Positions 10,727 to 21,392 of a stretch of 64,000 nt of DNA are shown here, in pieces. Under the pieces are notes generated by a model that saw only the letters and a program-made list of their open reading frames with translations, searched no databases and was not told where the DNA came from. Both the position numbers and the translations under genes were made by a program. Source of the DNA: Guillardia theta CCMP2712 (lineage: Eukaryota > Cryptophyceae > Pyrenomonadales > Geminigeraceae); the NCBI RefSeq assembly GCF_000315625.1, contig NW_005434633.1, positions 193,367 to 257,366 on the forward strand. The letters are read 5' to 3'. Within the stretch, counting starts at the first letter, position 1. Each line of letters starts with the position of its first letter.

Positions 10727-13700
10727 ATGAGGTGCTTCCGGAGCTCGTCTTCATCTCGAGTGACACCGGAGAACAAGCAAGCAGAGGTGGACCTAGAGAA
10801 AGCAAGGGAGAAGATCTCAGAACTGGTCCAGAGGCTGGCTAGCTTGTCGAGGGAGAATCAAGAGCTCAAGGCGAAGACGGATGATACTGGCACTGGCTCC
10901 TACTCCTCACTTGAGCAAAGGTCGGAGCAGGCGACTGGGAAGATCTCAGAGCTGGAAGGAAAGCTCAAGATCTTGGTGGAAGACAATAACAAACTTCAAG
11001 CGGCACTCCAGCTGGCAACTGTGAAGGACCCGCCTGCCAGCCTTCACGAGACCCAGCAGAGCATGTCGATCATGTCAAGCCCGAGGCCTCAGCCACAGCC
11101 TACAACAACAGATCGTGTCACATCTTGGACACTCCCTCAAGACATTCGATCTACCCTCCGTGAGTACTACCAAGCCTCTCAAGAGCCCCAGGGATCCAAG
11201 CTCCTCCGCAAAGACCTCCTCGTATATCTCGGCGTGGACTTATCATCCGTCAAGCTTCAGTCAAGCCCTGACAAGCTCTCGTACGAGAACTTCGAGGTCA
11301 GAGTCGCTCGAGAGTGGGAGCTTGTTCGCAAGGCCAGCAGCCTCGCCGACATGGACATCCTGCGAGTGCTGGCGGAGTGCATCCCCGGCGGGAGCGCGGA
11401 GAGTCCTCTTGGGGGGCTACAGGGGATGACGGAGGCAGCAATATCGGCTCTATGCGAGACCACGATAGCAGGGAGGCTGGCAGCAGCGCTGAGGAGGCCG
11501 GAGAAGGCTCCAGGACGAGAGGTCGGAGACTATCCAACCTCGCACAACAGCAAGTACGCAGAGACGCGAGAAGCCATGTACGGGAAGATCGAGGAGTACT
11601 ACGGGGGGCTGATGGACCGGATCGGGCTGCCTCAGACAGACCTGATGAAGGCGATCGAGGAGGAGCACTGCAAGGGCGAGGACGCGGAGGAGGCGTTTGT
11701 GACGAGCAACTACGGGATCACGACGACATCGAAGGAGGAGTGGCTCAACGTTAGAGACTCGGAGAGGAGGCAGAGGCTGTCGGACGGGACGCGGATCATC
11801 CGAGGGATCGAGGAGCTGATGGAGCACGAGACGGCGATCAAGGCAGGGCTACAGGAGGCGGAGCTGATCGCGCTGCAGCTCTACACAGGTAAGGGAGATA
11901 GAGAGCGAGAAGGAAGCTTGTAGGAGAGAGGGAATGAGAGGATATGCGGTATATGACGAGAGGCTTTGGTCTGACAGGGCCGATGTACCAAAAGTACAAC
12001 TCTGTACTTCGAGCTCCCAAAGAGCTCCTCCAAGACCCCAAGAAGATCCCCAACAAGTACACGACCACCATCCACTGCATTGTCAGCGGCGTCGTCAAGC
12101 TGTCTCGTCACACGCCTCTGCCGGAAGACCGGCGGGTGTGGAGGGGGCTGAGCGGGCTGAGGCTGCCGGAGAGCTTTCTGAGCGAGAACGAGCTCGGCGT
12201 GTCTGGAGGAGTTGAGTACGGGCTGCTGAGTACCACGACAGACGTCGGGACGGCGATCCAGTACTCCGGGGCGGGGGCAGAGCCGATCGTGTTCGAGATG
12301 AGCTGCGGGGCGATCGACCGGGGGGCGAGCTTGGCGTTTGTGTCTCAGTACCCGGGGGAGGGGGAGATCTTGTATCCGCCGCTGTCGTACTTGGAGGTGG
12401 TGAAGACGCCGCGGTACAGGGAGGTAGAGGGGAGGCGGGTGAAGGTGCTGGAGCTGAAGATCAACGCGAACACGATGAGCTCGACGATCGAGGACTTTGT
12501 AGGGAAGAGGAAGCAGCTGTACGTAGGGCTGATGGAGAACATCGCGAGGGAGGTCGAGCGAGACTTGAAGGGGTGGGAAGGGAGGATCCAGGAGCGGCTC
12601 AGGACAGCAACAGGCGATGTTTTCAACGGGTACTGTCAGTCTCTTGTGGAATCGATCATGGAGGAGTGCTGGGGTCTGGTGGAGGCGAGCAAGGGGAGGG
12701 AGGCGGAGTGGTACAACAAGGAGTCAAGGTACAAGGAGGCGATCGAGCTTTCGAACCGAGTGAAGGACATGGCGATGAACAAGCTCAGACACTGGATCGA
12801 AGACACTCAGGGAGACAGGAAGTGTGAAGATATTGCGTACGAGCCGATGCAGTCAGTGTACTGGAAGACGATGGCGGGTCTGATGTACTCGATCAGCTCG
12901 CGGACTTCAGCAGGTGATAACGGCAGAGCCGAGCTGAGCAAGAGACTATGCCGAATGTACGGCTTGTCGATCTCAAGGTCGGACATGGAGGGGGAGCCGC
13001 CGACAGTTAGGGCGATGGTACGAGGACAGGGGGAGCTGATCGGGCTGCTCAAGGCGGCCGGAGGCGACATGAACGAGCGGATGGAGGACGGGAGGACAGG
13101 GCTGCATGTAGCAGGGATGCTGGGGAGGGCGGGGAGCGTGAGGGAGCTGATGGAGGCAGGAGCAGAGGTAGGAGCGAAGGACAAGGAAGGGAAGACTCTG
13201 GTGCACTGGGCGACGGCGTATGGGCATGTGGAGGTACTGAAGACGGTGGAGCAACAATGCGGGAAAGAGGCTCTGAGCACCTTGATGTTGGAGAAGACCG
13301 ATGATGGCACGACATGCGCGCATAATGCGAGTATGGGAGGGCACTTCAAGGTGCTACGGTATGTTGCAGAGACATGTGGGGAGGAGCTGCTGAGGGAGAA
13401 GGACAAGGACGGCTGGACATGCGCGCACTGGGCGAGTGAGGGAGGGCACTTGGATGTGCTGCAGTATCTTGAGGAGAGGTGCGGGAAGGAGTTGCTGAGG
13501 GAGAAGAACAAGGACGGTAAGACTTGCGCGCAAACGGCAAGTGCTGGAGGGCACTTGGAGGTAGTGCGGTATGTTGCAGAGACATGCGGGGAGGAGCTGC
13601 TGAGGGAAAAAGACGATTTCGACAGGACATGCGCGCACTGGGCGAGTGCGGGAGGGCACTTGGAGGTAGTGCGGTATCTTGTAGATACATGCGGGGAGGA

Positions 13701-14007
13701 GCTGCTGAGGGAGAAGGACAAGGACGGCTGGACATGCGCGCACTGGGCGAGTGAGGGAGGGCACTTGGAGGTAGTGCGGTATCTTGAGGAGAGGTGCGGG
13801 GAGGAGCTGCTGAGGGAGAAGACACAGATCAGCAATACATGCGCGCACTATGCGAGTATGGGAGGGCACTTGGAGGTGCTACAGTATGTTGCAGAGAAGT
13901 GCGGGGAGGAGCTGCTGAGGGAGAGGAACGAGGACGGTGAGACTTGCTTGACTTTGGCTCGTACGTCAGAGGTTGAGGATTACCTTAGAGGTTTAGGTAT
14001 CGACTAA
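10727..14007 (+). CDS. ADP-ribosyltransferase (ART fold) with C-terminal ankyrin repeats
   Basis: Exons 10727-11888 and 11978-14007, 89-base intron (1063 residues). Residues about 15-120 are coiled coil. Residues about 390-530 look like an ARTC-type mono-ADP-ribosyltransferase: an Arg in VWRGLSG, LLSTTTDV for the Ser-Thr-Thr strand, and EGEILYPP supplying the E-x-E pair (R-S-E signature). Known members transfer ADP-ribose from NAD+ to protein, often to Arg when E-x-E is present. Residues about 750-1060 are nine ankyrin repeats, the last seven being nearly identical 35-residue units (TCAHWASEGGHLEVV). These probably bind the substrate or partner (inferred). It converges with the kinase-PARP gene on its right. 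No signal peptide, so probably intracellular. Confidence 0.87.
13300..13960 (+). repeat. Tandem 105-base ankyrin-coding repeats
   Basis: About six to seven 105-base units share long exact stretches such as GGAGGGCACTTGGAGGT and GAGGAGCTGCTGAGGGA. Each unit is one ankyrin repeat of 35 residues. The high nucleotide identity implies recent expansion or gene conversion inside the exon. Confidence 0.9.
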
Positions 14008-15402
14008 GACTGAGCCAACAAGCTGCAGCCATAGAAATCGCTCTCATACCTATATTAAAAGCCTTTGTAAGCGACCTGACTTCCCTCACTGCTGGTAGGA
14101 CGAGGAGCAGAAGCTTGTGAGCAGCGAGAGCTCGCACGAGGCGAGAGTGCTCGAGCAGCAAGGAGCAGTAGCGTTAGTCCTTCCTCTAGGCTTACGAGGA
14201 TGAGCCTCTTGAGGCAGAAGGGGCTGCTGTCTGCTGATGGAGTCTAGCTCGCTTGTCTGGCATCGCCCGTACAGTAGAGGTGGCAGTGCACTTCACCTCT
14301 GAGCGATGCAGCGGAGGTGCCGTGAGCACTCGCTGTCAGCGTTAGCTCGCTATTGCTCGCTTCTCCTCTACAGCGTCAGGCCAGCTGAGGATGCAGCTAG
14401 CATGACGCTTGCAACAACCGTGATGAGCCCAGAGAGAGAGGGGATGAAGACGTCGCTCCTACAGGGGAGGAGGCAGATCTACGACGGTAGGAGGGAAGCG
14501 GAGGGGAGGGGAGGAGAAAGTGAGAGAAGCTTGAGCGAGGTTGGCTCTTGCCATCCCTAGCTGGAGGTCAGAGGTGAGCGGCGGAGGGTGTAGGTCATCA
14601 TGGCTTGTGCGAAACGGAAACTTATAGCAGATTCAGTCGTGTGACGCACCAGCAACGCTGATGGAGGAGGGAGAGAAGGATGAGAAGCCTTAGGGAGGGT
14701 GGAGGAGGGAGAGGAGGATGGGGAGGTGAAGAACAAGTATGCTCTTGCCCAGTCAAGACGTGGGGGGAACCTGTGGAACCCATGAAGCCTGCACGGACCT
14801 TGACAGGTGATGACGAATGTTTGAAAACGAGCAAGGGAGGAAGACGAGGGTTGTATGAGCGGTACGATAGAGCAGGAGCACTGCGGGTACAGTTGTACAG
14901 CAGCAGAAGCAAGACAGAAATCGTTGCACGAGAAAGAAAGCAAGAGAGAAGTTTTTTGATCTTGTAACAAGTGCTTGTATAACAAGGAGAGAGTACAACG
15001 AAGATTGCACTCTGGTGGTCATACTGTAGTACTTGGAGCACCGTGGCACCGTGCGCCTCGGGCCGGGCCCAGGCCCGGCGGTCTGTTGGGTTCGACAGGG
15101 CCGGCCGCGCTAGTCGGCGGCGCAGCGGCGGGCCGCCGCAGTTTCAGCCGAGCCGCTGAGCGGCCGGCGGCGAAGAAGCCACCTCAATGCTGCTCTCCCA
15201 ACTTCAAGCGTCCAGACATGAGAGGACCTTAGCGGCGCCGCAAGACGGCTAGGGAGGCCTACTCTTCGTCAAACGTAGTACATTGCCGCCTCCGACGGCG
15301 CAACACGTAAGGGTCGTCTTGGGTTTACATTTAACAGGAGAGGACTGGCACGGCTGGCATGCGATTGTTAGAAAGCATCCTCCATACCGTCACCCACTCA
15401 CA
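14008..15402. other. Gap between convergent genes, with GC island
   Basis: No gene is supported. 14640-14760 is purine-rich. 15050-15240 is a GC island with GGCACCGTGCGCCTCGG, GGGCCGGGCCCAGGCCCGG and CGGCCGGCGGCG. Both flanking genes end toward this gap, so it should hold two 3' ends and no promoter for them. Confidence 0.6.
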
Positions 15403-18400
15403 TCAGATGCGCAGAAACTCGACGAGGAATTCAGGGTAGGTCTGCCGTCGGTCGTAGACTATGAACTCGCGGTACATGAGCAGGCGGGCTCCGGGGTGCG
15501 TCGCGGTCGTGACTCCGATGACCGAGTCAAACACCCGATGGTCTGCCATCATCGGCGGTCGCCTCGCGTTGTTCATCGGCTGCACAGCCTCATACGGCGT
15601 GCCCAGCAGGGCTCGAACTAGGAACATGTGGCAGAGACCGTTGCGGTCGGGCCTGCAGTACTCGTCGCTCTTGCTCGAGTTCTCCGCCAAGTATATCCCA
15701 GCTCCGAACAAGCCGCTGAGACTGCAGACGCGCTCGTCTAGCCCCGCAGTCAAGATGGCATCGACGATATCTGGCTTGGTGCCATGGAAGAGGAACACCT
15801 CGTTGCTCGCTCTGTCGCACGCGAGCTCCTTCTTCATCCAGTCTCTCCACGTGGCCACTTTGCTCTTGGGATGGCGTTTGCCCAGCTGCATCGGTAGAGA
15901 GGCTGTTGCTTGTCGCTGGAGGGCATAGGCGGACCAGAAGTTCAAGTTTTCAACCCGGAAGACTCGCTCAACCCTGTATCCCGTGTGAGTCAGCCCTCTG
16001 TTGTTATTCCCTCTCCCGATGTACTGGGGTATGCATGTCGACGACATCAGCTCTTGTATCCTGTCCTTCCATGCTGCCGTAACGTCCACCTTGATCAAGG
16101 CGTGCAGCGGGTTCTGCTTGCTCTCCTGCCAGTACAAGGGCGGGTTGAGCACAGCTCGATCCTGTGCGAGCAGCTGCTTCTCTTTCTCAAGGTCTTTCTG
16201 CTTCCGTTCAAGCTCGGCTTGTTGCTTGCTCGCAGCCGTTATCTTGCTCTGCAGGTCATGCTGCTGCTTCTTGAGACGACCGTCTTGCTTGAGCAGCTCT
16301 TGTTTCTGCTCCTGTAGCTGCTGCTTCTTAGCTACGGCTTGGAACTCAAGCTGCTGGCCTTTAGAGGCTAGCTCCTTCTGCTGTTCTAAGATCTTCCTTT
16401 GCTCAAGCTGCACGTGTTCTCTCTGCTGCCTGATGTTCTTCTCTTGATCGGCTAGCAGCTGTTGCTGATGGACGAGCAAGGCCATCTCCCGATCCTGCGC
16501 CTCCTGCATCTTCATCCGCTCCTTGGCGAGGTGCTCGCGCTCTACGATCATGGAGTGACAGAAGTAAGCGTGGGCGAGGGCTTCGACTGACGAGAGTCTT
16601 GCACGAGGATCAGCTTCGAGAAGCTTCTCGATAAGGCCTCTCGCGTCGCCAGCTAGACCGGCGAGCTGCGTTGCATCATCAAGCGAGCCTCCTCTAACTG
16701 ATCCAGTCAGCAGCTCGAGCATCACGATGCCGTATGAGAACATGTCTGACTTGTGCGAGGCTCTTCGCTTCGTGCTCGAAGGGTTCACGAGCTCCGGGGC
16801 CATGTACCTCAACGTCCCGACCACATGAGTCCCTGACGTCACAGTAGCAACCAGGTCTTGAGCGCGATCCTTCTGCTCCTTGGATACGTCAAAGTCTGCG
16901 ATCTTGGGCTCAGCGTCGGGTAGCTGGGAGGACATAAGGATGTTGGAGGGCTTGATGTCGCAGTGGATGATTCGGTTCTGACGGAGGTGCTCTATCCCCA
17001 GCAGCACCTGCAGCAGTACCCTGTGCTTGTGCTGCTCGCTCGGTTGCACGCTCAGAAACCATTCCCACAGGGTCCCTCCCTCAAGAAAAGGCATTTTGAG
17101 GTAGCCCTTGATCAAGCCGTGCGCCTCCTGCTGCTCTTCCACGAAAGCTCCGTACATGTTGATGAGGAAGGGATGTTCAAGCCGACGTAGGATGCTGACC
17201 TCCTGCAAGAAACGTCTCCTGTGTTTGTCATCTTCAGACGACAGCCAGTACTCCTTGATCACAAACTCGTCTCCTCCCTGCCTGACGCGAATCACGTTGT
17301 GTCGAGCACCCGCATGTCCAGCTCGTGACAAGTACTTGACGACGTCATACATATCAAGCTTGTCGTACAGGCTGACGTCTAGTTCTTGCACCAAGTTCCT
17401 CTTGTATTCTGGGTAGTGATCGACTAGTGACCAGAGCCTGTTGTCAAGCATCTCGAGCTCCTTGGTAGAGGCCACAAGCTTCTTCTTGATCTCATCGATC
17501 TCCTCTTCGAGCTTCTCGCATGAAAGTTTCTTCCGTGTGTTCCATTCTACCTTGTGCTTGCAGGTCATGAGCTCATCTTCTAGTGCCTCCATCGCATTTT
17601 TCAGCTCATCTCGCTTGGCGAACAAGAGTCCGGGTTCCTCTAGGCCCTTCAGCTGCTCCGTGCTTGCCTGCACGACCTTCATGTTCGACTGCTGCCCCAT
17701 GGTGAACAACGTATCCCTTATCCAGATAACGGCAGTTTGTAAGCCCTCACGCAGGTGTGTGAAAGGAAAAGAGTCAAGGAGGGACTGGTCGCTCAGAATC
17801 ATCTCTTCCGACACAAAAGCTTCTTCGAGGGCCACGTGCACCTTCGGCAGAGCCTCTTGTAGCCCCTTGGCTTCTTCTCTGCTCCTCTCAGTTCCGCTCC
17901 CATCCAGCAGAGTCGTCAGCAGACGCAGCCCATCAGCGTAAGTACGAGCAATCTCAAGTCTCTCCTCCCTCGCGCGCATCAGCATTCGGTTGACACCTTC
18001 AACCCACTGCAACATCCTCGTCTCCACGTCCTCAAGCTGCTCTCGAAGCGACGCAGAGCTCGTAGTAGCAGCTGACTGTCCTCGCTCCTCGGAGCTTGAG
18101 GGCGTCGGATCGCCCTGACAGCACCTCAGGTAAGTCTCCAGCTTGTCTGTCAGCTGCTCGAGAGTCGTCTGATGACCCTCAAGGCTCTTCTGACTGCCAT
18201 GAAGCAGAGCAAAGAGACGATCCCACGCCGCCACCAGTGACTGTCGGACCTCGTCCCGTCTAGCGATGCCTCCTCTCAAGTCTTCGCCTGCTCCAACTCC
18301 AGCAGCTCCTTCGCTTGCCAGCTTTGCCACCTCTTCTTGCGCAGCTGAAAGATCATCTTGTAACGAACGCACCTCAGCCCAAGATTGCTGGACGCGACCG

Positions 18401-19075
18401 TAAGTGAGCTGACCAGCCCCATCAAGCACAGACAGACACGTCAGCAGAAGCTCGTGCCCCTCCTGTGCTGCCGCCAGCTCGGAGCTGAACATTCCCTCAG
18501 CCCAAGCAGACAGATCGAGCTTTGATGATGCAGCAGATGTCTTGTTGGCATCGTAACGCAACGCAAGCTTGACAACTGAGCGAAGAGAAGTAGACCGATC
18601 CAACGCGTCTTGACGCTCTTGTGCTGCTCTGGTCTCACGTTCCTGCTCCTCCTTGGCCCTTCGCTCCTGCTCCTTCTTGGCCCTTCGCTCCTGCTCGTCC
18701 TTGGCCCTTCGCTCCTGCTCCTCTTTCGCCTTTTGCTCTGATTCTCGTCTTAATTCATGCTGCAGCTGCTCTTGTGCCCTCAGTTTGCAGTGAGCGCAGC
18801 CGAGCTGAACGAAGAAACCCGTCAATGATGGTCAGCCTGTCATGAAAATCAAGTCCAACAAATAAACGTGCACCTGTTCATATTGGGTCCATCCATTAGC
18901 CTTGTTGCACTTGATTACAAAAAGTCAAAAGATTGACAAGTTCCACGACTGAAATGAAACAAACTCACATTCTTGAGAATCGAGAGGATAAATATCCAAT
19001 AACACAAGTCAAATTCAGAAGATGAATGGAAAACTTGAATCTTACACAGCACTGTCTCCAATTAAACAGAGGCAT
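15403..19075 (-). CDS. Protein kinase-PARP fusion protein
   Basis: Exon 15403-18804 plus a probable 30-base first exon 19046-19075 (Met-Pro-Leu-Phe-Asn-Trp...) across a 241-base intron; total 1143 residues. The start is the least certain part. Residues about 15-70 and 780-915 are Gln/Glu/Lys-rich coiled coils. Residues about 495-770 are a kinase domain: Lys in FVIKEYW, IIHCDIKPSNIL catalytic loop, ADFDVSK in place of DFG, and MAPEL. Residues about 930-1143 are a PARP catalytic domain: LFHGTKPDIV (His), GAGIYLAENSSKSDEY (Tyr) and REFIVYD (Glu), completing the H-Y-E triad of active poly/oligo-ADP-ribosyl transferases, most like the tankyrase/PARP catalytic fold. The glycine loop is weak, but the key catalytic residues are present. 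Links phosphorylation and NAD+-dependent modification in one chain (inferred). Confidence 0.87.
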
Positions 19076-19138
19076 ATAAAAGTCAGAAGAAAACCAAAAT
19101 CAAAACTGTATTTTTGAGACAACCCTTTTCTGCAATTC

Positions 19139-19880
19139 ACCTCTCCTCCTCTCCTTCCCCCTCGCCGCCTCGTCTCTCCGATACTCACCGACTACGTACA
19201 GCCCCGTGCCCCCAGCCCGTCCGCCCGTCCAGCCGCCCATCCGTACATACACAAAGACTACATGTCAGCTCGTTGAGTCTGCCTCCCCGTCCCCGTCCCC
19301 GTCCCCGTCCTGATGCCGGTCCCTGCTCCCTGCCTTTCCTTCCCTCCTCCTCCTGTCCTCCCTCCCTGTCTCAGTCGCTGTTGCTTCCGTCCCTCTTGCT
19401 CGAGCATCTCCTCTCCTCCTCTCCTTCCCCCCTGCCGCCTCGCCCCTCCGATACTTACCCACTACGTACAGCCCCGTGCCCCCAGCCCGTCCGCCCGTCC
19501 AGCCGCCCATCCGTACATACACAAAGACTACATGTCAGCTCGCTGAGTCTGCCTCCCCGTCCCCGTCCCCGTCCCCGTCCTGTCCCCGTCCCCGTCCCCG
19601 TCCCCGTCCCTGTCCCCGTCCTGATGCCGGTCCCTGCTCCCTGCCTTTCCTTCCCTCCTCCTCCTGTCCTCCCTCCCTGTCTCAGTCGCTGTTGCTTCCG
19701 TCCCTCTTGCTCGAGCATCTCCTCTCCTCCTCTCCTTCCCCCTCGCCGCCTCGTATCTCCGATACTCACCCCCTATACAGTCCCGTGCCCCAAGCCCGTC
19801 CGCCCGTCCAGCCGCCCATCCGTACATACACAAAGACTACATGTCAGCTCGTTGAGTCTGCCTCCCCGTCCCCGTCCCCG
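19139..19880. repeat. Minisatellite, three copies of a 270-311 base unit
   Basis: Units begin at about 19141, 19411 and 19722, each starting CTCTCCTCCTCTCCTTCCCC and including CATCCGTACATACACAAAGA. Copy two contains an expanded CCCCGT hexanucleotide array (about 19554-19620), which lengthens its period from 270 to 311 bases. The third copy is truncated. Open frames across it are only by-products of its periodicity. Confidence 0.93.
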
Positions 19881-21166
19881 TCTTGATTCAGATCTCTTTT
19901 TTCTTCCTTTCTTGTTTTTCTCTGTTGCTCGTCATGTTTTCCCACCTTCTGTTGGTTTGGAGTTTTCAAAGTTTTTGCCAAGGATATACATGTTGGAAAT
20001 GTCAAGGGGAATTCATCGAATAGATGCTTCATTTACGCATTTTGTCGTGTCGGCGGTGTCCGCTTCAATGACGATCTGAGGAGCTCACAGTCAGAAGAAC
20101 GAACAGATGTCGAGCATGGAGCTTTAGCTCCTTCACTTTCCTGGCAAGCATGGCAGCGGGACATCCTCGCCATGTGAACATGAAGTTGCGATTGTTTTTA
20201 TACCACAAGAGTCTGCCCCAGAGAAATAGATAGACACAAGAAAAGGCACAAAATGTCAGATAAGAATCCTTTCAAGAAGTAGTACCAGCTGCCTCCAAGC
20301 TGGTCTACCATCATTCTGCAATGCCTGAAAATTCTCTTGAACCCTCTTACAGGAGGAACTAGTTATTACTGAACTAGTTACTGAAGCTCTAACTTCTTCC
20401 CATCCAGGCAAGACAACAACTGAGTTGCAAGTTGCCGCACTGCGTTCATGTCACCGTCTTGCTGCGATGTTCGTGGGTATTGCCATGTTCGTCATTTTCG
20501 TCCACCGGCGTAGATCGTCATCAATCGGAATAAGGGGTCCAACGGGTTTCGAAGGCAAAACCGGGACTTGGTGGCAGATACGATGGATACGATGCAAAGG
20601 GCTGCTTCAGAACAGACTAAATGTACGAGTCAAGAACAGTAGTAATGGGGAATTGTATTTCAACAAACTGACATTTGATGCTGGTTTTGATTATACAAGC
20701 GATGCGCTGCTCCTTGCGCGAGAATGGGGATGACAGCAAGCTTTCATCATCATGCTTGCCTGCCTTTACAAAGCGACCTTATACGCAACCACCTCACGAC
20801 ATGAAGGACGTGTCTCTGAGTGGGACCCTCGGGTCATTCAAAAGGACAAGGTTAGACAAAGAGTAGATGTTGTGTCATGTTCGACGACGAGATGTTGGGT
20901 TTAGTGCAAGTATATCTTAGATTAGGCTCGAAAACTTTCACACCACGATGATGCTGTGTTTGTTCAGTTTTCGCTCCACTGCCTGTTATGCATATGTTCC
21001 ATATGAAATTTAACCATCACCGTGAGTGTTGTTCGGATCGGTCAGAAGTTGTGCAAGATTCATCAGTGCTTTCAACACCACTACAATGCCGAAGAAGAAA
21101 CGAGGGTTCGCAAGAAATGTAAATGAACTTCTTAACACAGTTTGCAAGATTAAATTGAAAGAATAC
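19881..21166. other. Gap with one doubtful short open frame
   Basis: A frame at 20425-20733 (plus) would encode a protein with one hydrophobic stretch (MFVGIAMFVIFV) but has no clear splice partner, and neighbouring frames do not join. I see no family match. The rest is unremarkable AT-balanced sequence. It may contain the 3' end region of the small gene that follows. Confidence 0.4.
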
Positions 21167-21172
21167 TTTATT
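21167..21172 (-). promoter_or_regulatory. AATAAA polyadenylation signal
   Basis: AATAAA sits 11 bases after the TAA of the 56-residue protein gene, giving that gene a very short 3' untranslated region. Confidence 0.75.
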
Positions 21173-21182
21173 AGGAATACAT

Positions 21183-21353
21183 TTACTCGTAAAGAGACTT
21201 GGTGTAGGTGGCGGTGGCAGCAACGTAGGCGTCACGGGCAGCCTTGTAGGGGCCAGTGGCGAGCTTGAGCTCGTTGGCAGCCTTCAAGTAGGCATCGCGG
21301 GTGGCGCGGTAGGTGGTGGCGTAATCCTCAAGGTCGAAGAGAAGGGCGAACAT
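21183..21353 (-). CDS. Small 56-residue Ala/Tyr/Thr-rich protein, probably highly expressed
   Basis: One exon, 56 residues, starting MFALLFDLEDYATTYR and ending TKSLYE. Two halves look alike: YRATRDAYLKAANEL and YKAARDAYVAATATY, a short internal helical repeat. Codons are nearly all C- or G-ending (GCC, TAC, AAG, CGC), usual for abundant proteins. A perfect TATAAAAAG lies 31 bases upstream of ATG and AATAAA follows the stop, so the ends are better defined than for any other gene here. No signal peptide or membrane span is evident. I do not recognise the family, and function is unknown. Confidence 0.78.
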   Translation of the reverse strand: MFALLFDLEDYATTYRATRDAYLKAANELKLATGPYKAARDAYVAATATYTKSLYE

Positions 21354-21383
21354 TGCTGTCTTGCTTCCTCCCTCCTCGCTACT

Positions 21384-21392
21384 CTTTTTATA
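21384..21392 (-). promoter_or_regulatory. TATA box
   Basis: TATAAAAAG on the minus strand, 31 bases before the start codon of the 56-residue protein. With the usual TATA-to-start-site spacing of 25-30 bases, transcripts would have a 5' leader of only a few bases. Confidence 0.75.

Noticed and set aside
12807-13835. 342-residue minus-strand frame
   Set aside because: Antisense of the ankyrin repeats; repeated Ser/Cys pattern mirrors the 105-base unit on the other strand.
19114-20079. 321-residue Pro/Ser/Arg frame on plus and matching minus frames
   Set aside because: Caused by the minisatellite's period being a multiple of three in places; composition is repeat-driven and no splice or start context fits.
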